DNA of 64,000 nt, taken from positions 1,674,001 to 1,738,000 of the forward strand of contig NZ_AP027043.1 of NCBI RefSeq assembly GCF_027924665.1, written 5' to 3'. This stretch comes from Flavobacterium sp. GSB-24 (lineage in GTDB: Bacteria; Bacteroidota; Bacteroidia; Flavobacteriales; Flavobacteriaceae). A program made the position numbers and the translations under genes. Positions 18,106 through 27,559 of the stretch are shown here, in pieces. The notes under the pieces are model-generated. The model was not told the DNA's origin, did no database searches, and worked only from the letters and a program-made list of their open reading frames with translations. Within the stretch, counting starts at the first letter, position 1; every line of letters begins with the position of its first letter.

Positions 18106-18622
18106 TAAAGTTATATACGCCATTTATAATGACGATGACATTTTGATGGATGCAGTAAAGAAAACTAGAGCTGCTCATCATCATATTGAAGAGGTTTTTA
18201 CTCCATTCCCAGTTCACGGATTGGATAAAGCTATGGGATTAGCACCAACGAGATTAGCAATATGTGCTTTTTTATACGGATGTGTTGGTATTTCTGTTGC
18301 AACAACTATGATGAGCTATATCATGATTCATGACTGGCCGCAAGATATTGGAGGTAAACCAAGTTTTAGTTTTATACAAAACATGCCTTCTTTTGTGCCA
18401 ATTATGTTTGAGATGACTGTATTCTTCGCAGCTCACTTAATGGTAATTACTTTTTATATGAGAAGTAGATTATGGCCTTTTAAAGAAGCTGAAAATCCAG
18501 ATGTTAGAACAACAGATGACCATTTCTTAATGGAAGTTGCTGTAAATAATAACGAAGCTGAATTGGTTTCTTTCTTTGAAGGAACGGGTGCGGTTGAAGT
18601 TAAAGTAATAGAAAAGAATTAA
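18098..18622 (+). CDS. actD: alternative complex III subunit ActD (DUF3341)
   Basis: A 174-residue membrane protein with two TM helices and a DUF3341 pattern: a short N-terminal soluble segment with YAIYNDDDILMDAV and the PFPVHGLDKAMG motif, then two hydrophobic spans. It is a structural subunit of ACIII placed next to ActC. Its ATG overlaps the actC stop by 8 bases. Confidence 0.94.
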   Translation: MSNKVIYAIYNDDDILMDAVKKTRAAHHHIEEVFTPFPVHGLDKAMGLAPTRLAICAFLYGCVGISVATTMMSYIMIHDWPQDIGGKPSFSFIQNMPSFVPIMFEMTVFFAAHLMVITFYMRSRLWPFKEAENPDVRTTDDHFLMEVAVNNNEAELVSFFEGTGAVEVKVIEKN

Positions 18623-18630
18623 TTGTAGCT

Positions 18631-19176
18631 ATGAAAAGGATATATAAAATAACACTTTTAGTTGGTATAACTATTTTAGTTTCATCTTGCCACAATAATT
18701 CGGCACCGAACTATCAGTATTTCCCTAATATGTATGAATCTGTAGCTTATGAGCCATATACAGAAGCAAAAATATTTAAAGGAGGAAAAGAAGGACAGCT
18801 TCCTGTTGCAGGAACTATTAATAGAGGTTTTGAGCCTTATGAATATGAAAATTCAACTGCTGGTTACGAATTGGCAAAAGCTAATTTAAAATCTCCTTTG
18901 GATTCTATTGAAAGAAATTCTGGAAAAGGTAAAGAGCTTTTCGAGATTTACTGTATCAGCTGCCATGGCGCTACTGGTAATGGTAAAGGTAAATTGGTTG
19001 AGAGAGAAAAATTTCTTGGAGTACCTAGCTATAAAGACAGAGAAATCACTGAAGGAAGTATCTTTCATGTTGAGACTTATGGTTTAAATGCAATGGGTTC
19101 ACATGCAAATCAATTAAGTGCTCACGAACGTTGGTTAGTTGCTGACTATGTTCTGAAACTAAAAAGCCAATTATAA
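18631..19176 (+). CDS. actE: alternative complex III monoheme lipoprotein ActE
   Basis: A 181-residue lipoprotein: lipobox VSSC with Cys20, then a Tyr/Pro-rich linker and a class I cytochrome c domain with CISCH at 108-112 and a distal Met candidate (GLNAMGSH). It is a monoheme subunit that can receive or relay electrons in ACIII. It lies 8 bases after actD. Confidence 0.93.
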   Translation: MKRIYKITLLVGITILVSSCHNNSAPNYQYFPNMYESVAYEPYTEAKIFKGGKEGQLPVAGTINRGFEPYEYENSTAGYELAKANLKSPLDSIERNSGKGKELFEIYCISCHGATGNGKGKLVEREKFLGVPSYKDREITEGSIFHVETYGLNAMGSHANQLSAHERWLVADYVLKLKSQL

Positions 19177-19203
19177 TTGTTGAACAAACTGATCGTAATA
19201 GAT

Positions 19204-20598
19204 ATGTATACATTTTCAAGTAAATTAAAAACTTTTTCTATCATCTTAATGGCCGTTGGTTTATTAGGAATTGGGTATGGTTTTTTAAGTGCGCCAAAAG
19301 ATATTCAAGAAGTTGAAAAAATACTAGCTGCAGAAGAACATGGTTCTCATGGTGCTGCACATGAAGAAAAAGCGGAGGCATCTCATAAAGGAGAAGGTCA
19401 TCATGCTGCTGCTGAAGCTGCACATGACACTCACAAAGGTGCTGAGCACGCTGAAGTTTCTGGTGATAATGAACACGAGAAACATTTAGAGCACGTATTG
19501 CACCAATTACAAAACAAACCTTGGTCTGCAGTATATGTAGCTTGTATTTTCTTTTTACTGCTTTCTATGGGAGTTTTAGCTTTTTATGCTATTCAACAAG
19601 TTGCTCAGGCAGGTTGGTCTCCAGTTTTATTTAGAGTAATGCAAGGTATAACAGCTTATTTACCAGCTGGTTCAATTATCTTTTTTATAATTTTAGTTTT
19701 ATGTGGATTACATTTCAACCATATTTTTGTATGGTTAGGTGAAGGTGTAACAGATCCTAATAGTCCAAATTATGATGCTATTATTGCAGGTAAGTCAGGA
19801 TATTTAAACTTTCCTTTCTGGATAGCAAGAGCTTTCATCTTTTTATTAGGGTGGAACATCTACCGTCATTTTTCTAGAAAAAACTGTTTAGCACAAGATG
19901 AGGCAAACGATGATCTTTACTACAAAAAGAATTTCAAAGCTTCTGCTGGATTCTTAGTATTCTTTATTGTTTCTGAATCTATTATGTCTTGGGATTGGAT
20001 TATGTCTTTCGATCCACACTGGTTTAGTACTTTGTTTGGATGGTACGTATTTGCTTCGTTCTTCGTAAGTGGAATTACTTCGATTGCTTTAGTGACTATA
20101 TACTTAAAATCTAAAGGATACTTAGAGTATGTAAATACTAGTCATATTCACGATTTAGCTAAATTTATGTTTGGTATTAGTGTATTCTGGACTTATTTAT
20201 GGTTCTCTCAATTTATGTTAATTTGGTATGCTAATATTCCAGAAGAGGTAACTTATTTCGTAACAAGAATTCAATTATATAACCTTCCATTCTTTGGGGC
20301 GGTTGTTATGAACTTTGTTTTCCCATTATTAATATTAATTAATACTGACTTTAAACGCCTTAACTGGGTTGTTGTTATGGCTGGTGTTGTAATATTATTA
20401 GGTCATTATGTTGATTTCTTTAATATGATTATGCCTGGTACAGTAGGAGACAAATGGTTTATTGGAGTTCCTGAAATTGCATCTATTCTTTTCTTCTTAG
20501 GTTTATTTATATTTGTTGTATTTACTGCATTAACTAAATCTCCTTTGCTTGCAAAAAGAAATCCTTTCATTGAAGAAAGTAAACATTTTCATTATTAA
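19204..20598 (+). CDS. actF: alternative complex III membrane subunit ActF
   Basis: A 464-residue polytopic membrane protein, a second NrfD-like subunit of ACIII with about ten TM helices. ATG 19204 (MYTFSSKLKTF) is preferred over the TTG at 19177, which directly abuts the actE stop. Between the first and second TM helices lies a His/Ala/Glu-rich loop (about residues 45-100: EHGSHGAAHEEK, HKGEGHH, HDTHKGAEH), unlike the rest of the protein and possibly metal binding. The remainder shows FDPHWFSTLFGWYVF and DFKRLNWVVV segments typical of this subunit. Confidence 0.92.
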   Translation: MYTFSSKLKTFSIILMAVGLLGIGYGFLSAPKDIQEVEKILAAEEHGSHGAAHEEKAEASHKGEGHHAAAEAAHDTHKGAEHAEVSGDNEHEKHLEHVLHQLQNKPWSAVYVACIFFLLLSMGVLAFYAIQQVAQAGWSPVLFRVMQGITAYLPAGSIIFFIILVLCGLHFNHIFVWLGEGVTDPNSPNYDAIIAGKSGYLNFPFWIARAFIFLLGWNIYRHFSRKNCLAQDEANDDLYYKKNFKASAGFLVFFIVSESIMSWDWIMSFDPHWFSTLFGWYVFASFFVSGITSIALVTIYLKSKGYLEYVNTSHIHDLAKFMFGISVFWTYLWFSQFMLIWYANIPEEVTYFVTRIQLYNLPFFGAVVMNFVFPLLILINTDFKRLNWVVVMAGVVILLGHYVDFFNMIMPGTVGDKWFIGVPEIASILFFLGLFIFVVFTALTKSPLLAKRNPFIEESKHFHY

Positions 20599-20617
20599 TA
20601 TTTAAAGAAGTAAACAG

Positions 20618-21811
20618 ATGACAAGTTTGTTGGTAATTATAGTTTTAGTTTTATTAGCAGTTGCATTATGGCAATTGACCAAGATATTTGATCTTACTCA
20701 AGTAGGAGCATCTTCGGACGATTCTCAAGTTGCATCAGATAATGATAATAACATTCAGGGATATATTTTGTTTGGCTTTTTAGCGTTCATCTATATATTT
20801 ACTATTTATGGTTTACTAAAATGGGGTAATTTAGCACTTCATACTCCTGCATCAGAGCATGGACTTTTAGTAGATAATTTAATGAATATTACTTGGGTTT
20901 TAATTTTTACTGTTCAAGTTATTACTCAAGGTTTATTATATTGGTTTTCTTTCAAATACAAAGGGAATAAAGAGAAAAAAGCATTGTTTTTTGCTGATAG
21001 TAATAAATTAGAGGCAATTTGGAGTATTATTCCTTCTGTTGTTTTAGCTTGTTTAATTCTTTATGGATTGTATGCTTGGAACAATATCATGTTTGTTGAT
21101 AAAGATGAAGATGTTATAGAGATTGAATTATATGCTCAACAGTTTAAATGGACTGCAAGATATGCAGGTGCTGATAATACTTTAGGAAAAGCTAACGTGA
21201 GATTAATCGAAGGTGTAAATACTTTAGGAGTAGATATGTCTGATAAAAATTCTCAAGATGATATTGTAGTTTCTGAATTACATATCCCAAAAGGAAAAAA
21301 AGTGCATTTTAAAATGCGTTCTCAAGACGTTCTACACTCAGCTTACTTTCCTCACTTTAGAGCACAAATGAACTGTGTTCCTGGTATGGTTACTGAATTT
21401 GCTTTTGTTCCAACTTATACTACTGCTGAATACAGAGAGTTGCCATTTATGGTTGAAAAGGTTGCACATATTAATAAGCTTAGAGCTGAAAAAAGCGTTG
21501 ATTTAGTTGCAAAGGGAGGAACAGCATTAGATCCTTATACATTTGATTATTTATTATTATGTAATAAAATTTGTGGAGCTTCACATTATAACATGCAAAT
21601 GAAAGTTGTTGTAGATACTCCAGAAGACTACAAGAAATGGTTAAGTGAGAAAACTACTTTAGCTCAGGATATCAAAGCGGCTGCGGCTGCTGAGAAACCA
21701 GCTGCTGAAGGAGCTGCACCAACTACAGACACTGCTGCAAAAGTAATCGATACTGTTAAAGCAGTTGTTGATACAGTTAAAGCGGCTGTAGCTAAAGTTG
21801 CGATGAAATAA
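20618..21811 (+). CDS. ctaC: cytochrome c oxidase subunit II
   Basis: A 397-residue subunit carrying the CuA site. Hydrophobic helices near residues 3-22, 47-67, 88-110 and 130-150 precede the cupredoxin domain. CuA ligands are visible: H240 (DVLHSAYFPHF) and C315-N-K-I-C319-G-A-S-H323-Y-N-M326. The position usually occupied by Glu (C-x-E-x-C) is Lys317 here. There is no fused cytochrome c. After about residue 345 comes an Ala-rich tail with a near-repeat, VIDTVKAVVDTVKAAVAKV, likely amphipathic helix. Transcription continues from actF (19-base gap), linking ACIII and the oxidase in one operon; an ACIII-aa3 supercomplex is known from F. johnsoniae. Confidence 0.95.
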   Translation: MTSLLVIIVLVLLAVALWQLTKIFDLTQVGASSDDSQVASDNDNNIQGYILFGFLAFIYIFTIYGLLKWGNLALHTPASEHGLLVDNLMNITWVLIFTVQVITQGLLYWFSFKYKGNKEKKALFFADSNKLEAIWSIIPSVVLACLILYGLYAWNNIMFVDKDEDVIEIELYAQQFKWTARYAGADNTLGKANVRLIEGVNTLGVDMSDKNSQDDIVVSELHIPKGKKVHFKMRSQDVLHSAYFPHFRAQMNCVPGMVTEFAFVPTYTTAEYRELPFMVEKVAHINKLRAEKSVDLVAKGGTALDPYTFDYLLLCNKICGASHYNMQMKVVVDTPEDYKKWLSEKTTLAQDIKAAAAAEKPAAEGAAPTTDTAAKVIDTVKAVVDTVKAAVAKVAMK

Positions 21812-21841
21812 TATTATTAAGAAAATTTAAAGTACACATAT

Positions 21842-23644
21842 ATGTCAGCAGAAGCGCACGATCACGATCACGGACACGATCACGAGCACGAACATCATCA
21901 TAAAGACACGTTCATTACTAAATATATCTTTAGTATTGATCACAAAATGATTGCTAAGCAATACTTGATTACTGGTATTGTTATGGGAGTAATTGGTATT
22001 GCAATGTCCCTGCTTTTCAGAATGCAATTGGCATGGCCAGAGGAGTCTTTTAAGATATTTAATGTTTTATTAGGAGATAAATTTGCACCTGATGGTGTAA
22101 TGGCAAATGATATTTATTTAGCTTTAGTTACAATCCACGGTACCATCATGGTATTCTTTGTACTGACGGCTGGTTTGAGTGGAACTTTTAGTAATTTACT
22201 TATTCCGCTTCAAATTGGTGCAAGAGATATGGCTTCTGGGTTCATGAATATGATTTCATACTGGTTGTTTTTCATATCTGCTGTAGTAATGTTATGTTCT
22301 TTATTTGTTGAGGCTGGACCAGCTTCTGCAGGTTGGACAATTTACCCTCCATTAAGTGCTTTACCACAAGCAATTCCAGGATCTGGTACAGGTATGACTT
22401 TATGGTTAGTTTCAATGGCTATCTTTATTGCATCTTCATTAATGGGATCATTAAACTACATTGTAACAGTTATCAATTTAAGAACAAAAGGAATGTCTAT
22501 GACTAGACTTCCACTTACAATCTGGACATTTTTCGTAACAGCTATTATTGGTGTTATTTCTTTCCCAGTATTGTTATCTGCAGCTTTATTATTGATTTTT
22601 GATAGAAGTTTTGGTACTTCATTCTTCTTATCAGATATCTATATTGCAGGAGAGGTTTTACATTATCAAGGAGGTTCTCCAGTATTGTTTGAACACTTAT
22701 TCTGGTTCTTAGGTCACCCTGAGGTTTACATTGTAATTTTACCTGCAATGGGTCTTGTTTCTGAAATTATGGCTACGAACTCTCGTAAACCAATTTTCGG
22801 ATATAGAGCGATGATTATGTCAGTTCTTGCTATTGCATTCTTATCTACTATCGTTTGGGGTCACCATATGTTTATTTCAGGTATGAATCCTTTCTTAGGA
22901 TCTGTATTTACTTTTACAACTTTATTGATTGCAATTCCATCTGCTGTAAAAGCATTTAACTGGATTACAACTTTATGGAAAGGTAATTTACAATTCAACC
23001 CTGCTATGTTATTCTCAATTGGAATGGTTTCTACTTTCATCACTGGAGGTTTAACTGGAATCATTTTAGGAGATAGTACTTTAGACATTAACGTTCACGA
23101 TACTTACTTTTTAATTGCTCACTTTCACTTAGTAATGGGTATCTCTGCACTTTATGGAATGTTTGCTGGTATTTACCACTGGTTCCCTAAAATGTACGGA
23201 AGAATGCTAAATAAAAATTTAGGTTATATTCACTTCTGGGTAACTGCGGTTTGTGCTTATGGAGTTTTCTTCCCAATGCACTTTATTGGATTAGCTGGTT
23301 TACCAAGACGTTATTATACGAACACAAACTTCCCATTATTTGATGATTTACAAAATGTAAATGTTTTGATTACAACATTTGCTCTTGTAGGAGGTGCGTT
23401 CCAATTAGTATTCTTATACAACTTCTTTAGTAGTATTTTCTACGGTAAGAAAGCAGTTCAAAACCCTTGGAGATCTACAACTTTAGAGTGGACAACTCCA
23501 GTTGAGCATATCCACGGAAACTGGCCAGGAGAAATTCCTCACGTATACCGTTGGCCGTATGACTACAGTAACCCAAATCATGATGTAGATTTTGTACCTC
23601 AAAATGTACCAATGAAAGAAGGTGAAGAAGTTTTACACCACTAG
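21842..23644 (+). CDS. ctaD: cytochrome c oxidase subunit I
   Basis: A 600-residue heme-copper oxidase catalytic subunit with about 12 TM helices, the site of O2 reduction and proton pumping. It shows the helix VI motif GHPEVYI (conserved Glu, A1-type D channel, and Tyr), the CuB histidines WGHHMF, and HDTYFLIAHFHLVMG with the heme ligands. The D-channel Asp is present in QIGARDMA. The first 20 residues are very rich in His and Asp (AHDHDHGHDHEHEHHH), an unusual metal-binding-like extension. It ends the operon, with a terminator following. Confidence 0.97.
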   Translation: MSAEAHDHDHGHDHEHEHHHKDTFITKYIFSIDHKMIAKQYLITGIVMGVIGIAMSLLFRMQLAWPEESFKIFNVLLGDKFAPDGVMANDIYLALVTIHGTIMVFFVLTAGLSGTFSNLLIPLQIGARDMASGFMNMISYWLFFISAVVMLCSLFVEAGPASAGWTIYPPLSALPQAIPGSGTGMTLWLVSMAIFIASSLMGSLNYIVTVINLRTKGMSMTRLPLTIWTFFVTAIIGVISFPVLLSAALLLIFDRSFGTSFFLSDIYIAGEVLHYQGGSPVLFEHLFWFLGHPEVYIVILPAMGLVSEIMATNSRKPIFGYRAMIMSVLAIAFLSTIVWGHHMFISGMNPFLGSVFTFTTLLIAIPSAVKAFNWITTLWKGNLQFNPAMLFSIGMVSTFITGGLTGIILGDSTLDINVHDTYFLIAHFHLVMGISALYGMFAGIYHWFPKMYGRMLNKNLGYIHFWVTAVCAYGVFFPMHFIGLAGLPRRYYTNTNFPLFDDLQNVNVLITTFALVGGAFQLVFLYNFFSSIFYGKKAVQNPWRSTTLEWTTPVEHIHGNWPGEIPHVYRWPYDYSNPNHDVDFVPQNVPMKEGEEVLHH

Positions 23645-23660
23645 AAATAAAATAATTAAA

Positions 23661-23686
23661 GGCTGTCAGAGATGACAGCCTTTTTT
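23661..23686 (+). terminator. terminator of the act/cox operon
   Basis: Stem GGCTGTC (23661-23667) / GACAGCC (23674-23680) with a 6-base loop and six Ts. Confidence 0.92.
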
Positions 23687-23744
23687 GTTTAGTTAAAGTT
23701 TTGAACGTTCAGTTTTACTATTTTACAAAACTAATTAGTTTCTA

Positions 23745-23752
23745 TATCTTTG
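23745..23752 (+). promoter_or_regulatory. -7 element of the ruvB promoter (probably leaderless)
   Basis: TATCTTTG matches TAnnTTTG. Only four bases separate it from the ruvB ATG at 23757, so the transcript should start at or within a few bases of the start codon. No good TTTG lies 17-23 bases upstream (TTTTAC at 23721 is the nearest), so the -33 element is weak. Confidence 0.55.
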
Positions 23753-23756
23753 TAGG

Positions 23757-24779
23757 ATGAATGAAAATCTAGATCCTACTACGAAAGGATATAACCCAGA
23801 AGAATTAGATCTTGAAAAAAGATTGCGTCCGCTGTCATTTGATGATTTTGCAGGACAAGATCAAGTTTTGGAAAATTTGAAAGTATTTGTTGCTGCAGCA
23901 AATCAAAGAGGTGAAGCTCTTGATCATGCTTTATTTCATGGGCCTCCAGGTTTAGGAAAAACAACACTTGCCAATATCCTAGCCAATGAGTTAGAAGTTG
24001 GCATTAAAATTACTTCGGGACCTGTTCTCGATAAGCCTGGTGATTTAGCTGGTTTGTTGACAAATCTCGACGAAAGAGATGTTTTATTTATTGATGAGAT
24101 TCATCGTCTAAGTCCAGTTGTTGAAGAATACTTATATTCGGCAATGGAGGATTTTAAGATTGATATCATGATTGAATCAGGTCCGAATGCGAGAACTGTT
24201 CAAATCAATTTGAATCCTTTCACACTTATTGGAGCTACCACAAGATCAGGTTTGTTAACGGCCCCAATGCGTGCTCGTTTTGGAATTTCTTCACGTTTAC
24301 AATATTATACTACAGAACTTTTAACGACAATTGTTGAAAGAAGTGCTTCTATATTAAAAATGCCAATTGCCCTTGATGCTGCGATTGAAATAGCTGGTCG
24401 TAGTAGAGGAACTCCTCGTATTGCAAATGCTTTACTTAGAAGAGTTCGTGATTTCGCACAAATAAAAGGTAACGGTACTATAGATTTAGAGATCGCTCGC
24501 TATGCTTTAAAAGCATTGAATGTTGATGCTCATGGTTTGGATGAAATGGATAATAAAATCTTGCTTACAATTATTAATAAATTTAAAGGAGGACCAGTAG
24601 GACTTTCAACTTTAGCAACGGCGGTTAGTGAAAGTAGCGAAACTATTGAAGAAGTTTATGAACCTTTTTTGATTCAAGAAGGATTTATTATGCGAACTCC
24701 TCGTGGTAGAGAAGTTACAGATAAGGCCTATAAACATTTAGGAAAGATAAATACAAACATTCAAGGTGGATTGTTTTAA
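23757..24779 (+). CDS. ruvB: Holliday junction branch migration ATPase RuvB
   Basis: A 340-residue AAA+ ATPase that drives branch migration with RuvA. Walker A is GPPGLGKTT (62-70), Walker B FIDEIHRL, sensor 1 in GATTRSG and the arginine-finger region APMRARFG. The C-terminal winged helix has the typical [10 protein letters not shown] and [12 protein letters not shown] motifs. The length is normal. ruvA is not adjacent but 18 kb downstream beside sprA, a common separation in Bacteroidetes. The P450 gene follows after 11 bases, on the same strand without a terminator. Confidence 0.97.
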   Translation: MNENLDPTTKGYNPEELDLEKRLRPLSFDDFAGQDQVLENLKVFVAAANQRGEALDHALFHGPPGLGKTTLANILANELEVGIKITSGPVLDKPGDLAGLLTNLDERDVLFIDEIHRLSPVVEEYLYSAMEDFKIDIMIESGPNARTVQINLNPFTLIGATTRSGLLTAPMRARFGISSRLQYYTTELLTTIVERSASILKMPIALDAAIEIAGRSRGTPRIANALLRRVRDFAQIKGNGTIDLEIARYALKALNVDAHGLDEMDNKILLTIINKFKGGPVGLSTLATAVSESSETIEEVYEPFLIQEGFIMRTPRGREVTDKAYKHLGKINTNIQGGLF

Positions 24780-24790
24780 TTCATATAGAC

Positions 24791-26137
24791 ATGTCTATCA
24801 GTAAAAAATACAATTATCCGCCTAAGCTTTCTATTTTTAGATTTTTCTTGGATGCAGAAGGAGTTCGAAGAAATCCTATACCGTATCATCAAAAATACTT
24901 TAGAAATTTTGGTGATTCTTTTTCTATAAAAATTGGAAGTTCACGTCATATTATCTTATCAAGGGATAATGAGGTAGCGCAATACATATTACAGAAGAAT
25001 CAAAAAAACTATCATAAGTCTAAGTTTCAATCTGTTTATCTTTCTAAATATTTAGGAAAGGGGCTTTTGACTGTTGATGGCGATTTTTGGTTAAAACAAA
25101 GAAGACTTATCCAGCCTGCTTTTCATAAACAAAAAATGAATCAGCTGGTTGAAAATATGAGATTGACTATTATTTCGGAGTTAGATGGACTTGTTGAAAA
25201 CAAAAAGGTTGATCTTTTTCCAATAATGAGTGAATTGGCATTTAATGTTGTTGCTAAATCATTATTTCAGTTTTCGATACCAGAAGAAAAATTAAATCGT
25301 ATTAAATTTATTATTGAAGAAGTTCAAAATTTTTTAATTAAAGAAATTAGGCTTCCTCATAAAGCTTGGTGGTTTTCTGTTAGCGGTCAAGTTAAAAAAC
25401 ATCTTGCACTAGCCGAAGAGAATAATAGCATAATTCAAGAGATTATTGAGGAGAGGACCAACTCAAGAACTGAGGTAAATGATTTACTTAATATGCTTCT
25501 TGAAACCCGTTATGAAGATACTGGTGAGGGAATGTCTGTAAAGCAATTAATAGATGAAATAAAAATTTTATTTATAGCTGGACATGAGACAACTGCAAAT
25601 GCTTTAACTTTTACATTACACTTATTAGGAAATAATCAGGAAGTACAGCAAAAAGTATTCGATGAAATCACGAAAATTGAATCTGAGACGGATGATGTTG
25701 TGGAGCAGCTTCAAAGAATGACCTACACTAATGCGGTTTTAAATGAGTCTATGAGATTGTATCCACCTGCATGGATAACAGATCGCCAAAATGTAGAAGA
25801 CGATACATTAGCAGGGTTTAATATTAAAAAAGACACTTTGATTGGTGTTTCTTTTTATGAATTACATAGAAATCCAAAATATTGGGAAAATCCACATGCT
25901 TTTAATCCAGATCGATTTTTAGGAGAACAAAGAAAGCAATCTATGCAATATTTCTATCCTTTTGGTGCTGGACCAAGAATGTGTATTGGAGCTGGTTTTG
26001 CCATTTATGAAATGTGTCTTGCTATTTCTTATATAGTTAAAAAGTACAAAGTTATTTCTGCTGGAAGTACTGTGAACTTTAATCCGTTAATTACATTAAA
26101 ACCTGTTGGAATAGAAGTTACTTTTTCTAAAAGATAA
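24791..26137 (+). CDS. cytochrome P450
   Basis: A 448-residue heme-thiolate monooxygenase with the full motif set: I-helix AGHETTA (near residue 263), K-helix ExxR in [11 protein letters not shown], and the heme loop [10 protein letters not shown] with the axial ligand Cys398. There is no N-terminal membrane anchor, so it is probably soluble. The substrate cannot be predicted from sequence; the sequence style ([20 protein letters not shown]) resembles CYP102-like/CYP4-type fatty acid or terpenoid hydroxylases, but no reductase domain or ferredoxin partner is encoded nearby. Its TAA shares one base with the queG ATG (TAATGA), so it is translationally coupled to a tRNA-modification gene, an odd pairing. 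Confidence 0.93.
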   Translation: MSISKKYNYPPKLSIFRFFLDAEGVRRNPIPYHQKYFRNFGDSFSIKIGSSRHIILSRDNEVAQYILQKNQKNYHKSKFQSVYLSKYLGKGLLTVDGDFWLKQRRLIQPAFHKQKMNQLVENMRLTIISELDGLVENKKVDLFPIMSELAFNVVAKSLFQFSIPEEKLNRIKFIIEEVQNFLIKEIRLPHKAWWFSVSGQVKKHLALAEENNSIIQEIIEERTNSRTEVNDLLNMLLETRYEDTGEGMSVKQLIDEIKILFIAGHETTANALTFTLHLLGNNQEVQQKVFDEITKIESETDDVVEQLQRMTYTNAVLNESMRLYPPAWITDRQNVEDDTLAGFNIKKDTLIGVSFYELHRNPKYWENPHAFNPDRFLGEQRKQSMQYFYPFGAGPRMCIGAGFAIYEMCLAISYIVKKYKVISAGSTVNFNPLITLKPVGIEVTFSKR

Positions 26138-27060
26138 TGATTAATTCTAAAGAGAAATATTCGAATTTTATAAAAGCCGAAGCTAAAAGACTCGGCTTTC
26201 TTTCTTGCGGAATATCGAAAGCAGGATTTTTAGAAGAAGAAGCACCTCGGCTTGAAAAATGGCTTAATAATAACCATAACGGGAAAATGGCTTATATGGA
26301 AAACCATTTTGATAAACGTTTGGATCCAACTTTACTGGTTGAGGATGGAAAAAGTGTTGTTTCCCTTTTACTTAATTACTATCCAGAATCTTTGCAGAAT
26401 GATGAAAGTTTTAAGATTTCAAAATATGCGTATGGACAGGATTATCATTTTGTAATTAAAGATAAACTAAAAGAATTTCTACACTCTATCCAAGAAAATA
26501 TTGGAGAAGTATCTGGACGTGCTTTTGTTGACTCCGCACCAGTTTTGGATAAAGCTTGGGCAGCAAAAAGCGGCTTAGGATGGATTGGAAAAAATAGTAA
26601 TTTAATTACTCAAAAAGTCGGTTCTTTTTATTTTATAGCGGAATTAATTATAGATTTAGAATTGGAATATGACCATGCAGTAACAGATCACTGTGGATCT
26701 TGTACAGCCTGCATAGACGCCTGCCCGACTCAGGCAATTGTAGCACCTTATGTTGTTGATGGAAGTAAATGTATTTCTTATTACACCATCGAATTGAAAG
26801 AAAATATTCCTTATGAAATGAAAGGAAAATTTGATGAATGGATGTTTGGCTGTGATACCTGCCAAGATGTTTGTCCATGGAATCGTTTTTCTAAACCTCA
26901 CTCTGAACCTTTGTTCAATCCAAATCCAGATCTAATTTCTTTTACCAAAAAAGATTGGATTGAAATAACAGAAGAAACATTTAAACTTGTTTTTAAAAAC
27001 TCTTCAATTAAAAGAACAAAATTTGACGGATTAAAACGTAATATTAAATTTTTAGAATAA
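26137..27060 (+). CDS. queG: epoxyqueuosine reductase QueG
   Basis: A 307-residue cobalamin and iron-sulfur enzyme that reduces epoxyqueuosine to queuosine in tRNA, the last step of the pathway. A ferredoxin-like region shows [12 protein letters not shown] and [13 protein letters not shown], together supplying eight Cys for two [4Fe-4S] clusters. The catalytic-domain signature [13 protein letters not shown] (with a conserved Asp) and GLGWIGKN lie upstream. It lacks the C-terminal HEAT-repeat domain of longer QueG, matching the shorter form. It is in the ruvB-P450-queG run with a one-base overlap. Confidence 0.93.
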   Translation: MINSKEKYSNFIKAEAKRLGFLSCGISKAGFLEEEAPRLEKWLNNNHNGKMAYMENHFDKRLDPTLLVEDGKSVVSLLLNYYPESLQNDESFKISKYAYGQDYHFVIKDKLKEFLHSIQENIGEVSGRAFVDSAPVLDKAWAAKSGLGWIGKNSNLITQKVGSFYFIAELIIDLELEYDHAVTDHCGSCTACIDACPTQAIVAPYVVDGSKCISYYTIELKENIPYEMKGKFDEWMFGCDTCQDVCPWNRFSKPHSEPLFNPNPDLISFTKKDWIEITEETFKLVFKNSSIKRTKFDGLKRNIKFLE

Positions 27061-27559
27061 ACTTTTTTTGACTAATATATTGATATTCAGTGTATTTAAA
27101 TCTCCTGAATCTACCTTGCTTTCATTTTGTTTCTTACGAAAATATGTGTTTTTGTCAATAAATTCTGTAGGAATTTAATTTAATCATAATTCTTTAAGAA
27201 ATTTTGATCTGTTCATTATCAAATCTTTACATTTTTACTTTAAAATAGACTTCAACAATTGTTAAATATTGTTGTTTGACGAGTTTACCTGCACTTTGTC
27301 GACAATTGTCGTTGCAATCTCTTCCTTATATATACTTTCGTCGCTCCAAAACTACTTTACAAACTAAAAAAACAATTTTGTATTGAACCTATCATGACTA
27401 TGGTCCAAACGCTACATTATTTATTTAGAGGTCTTTATGAGACTTTTATTGCATTTGCAAAATCCATTTATTCCTTTTTTTCGTATTTCACATACACACT
27501 AAAATCAATCATCAATTTTTTAGTGCTTAATATTTCTGTTCCACAAACTCAAGTTTTCT
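27061..27559 (+). other. 500-base AT-rich region upstream of the adhesin
   Basis: The first 190 bases are AT-rich with no gene I can support. Two palindromes with a shared core follow: AACAATTGTT (27254-27263) and CGACAATTGTCG (27300-27311), 47 bases apart centre to centre. A weak promoter candidate abuts the second, and a 57-codon ORF (27394-27567) fills the end and overlaps the adhesin start. Confidence 0.6.
27312..27340 (+). promoter_or_regulatory. weak candidate promoter of the adhesin operon, next to a 12-bp palindrome
   Basis: TTG (27312-27314), an 18-base spacer, and TACTTTCG (27333-27340), one mismatch from TAnnTTTG. The palindrome CGACAATTGTCG (27300-27311) directly adjoins the -33 element, a plausible activator or repressor site. 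Confidence 0.3.

Noticed and set aside
27254..27311. Insertion-sequence or attachment site from the two ACAATTGT palindromes
   Set aside because: No flanking direct repeats and no transposase or integrase nearby; a regulator site is the simpler reading.
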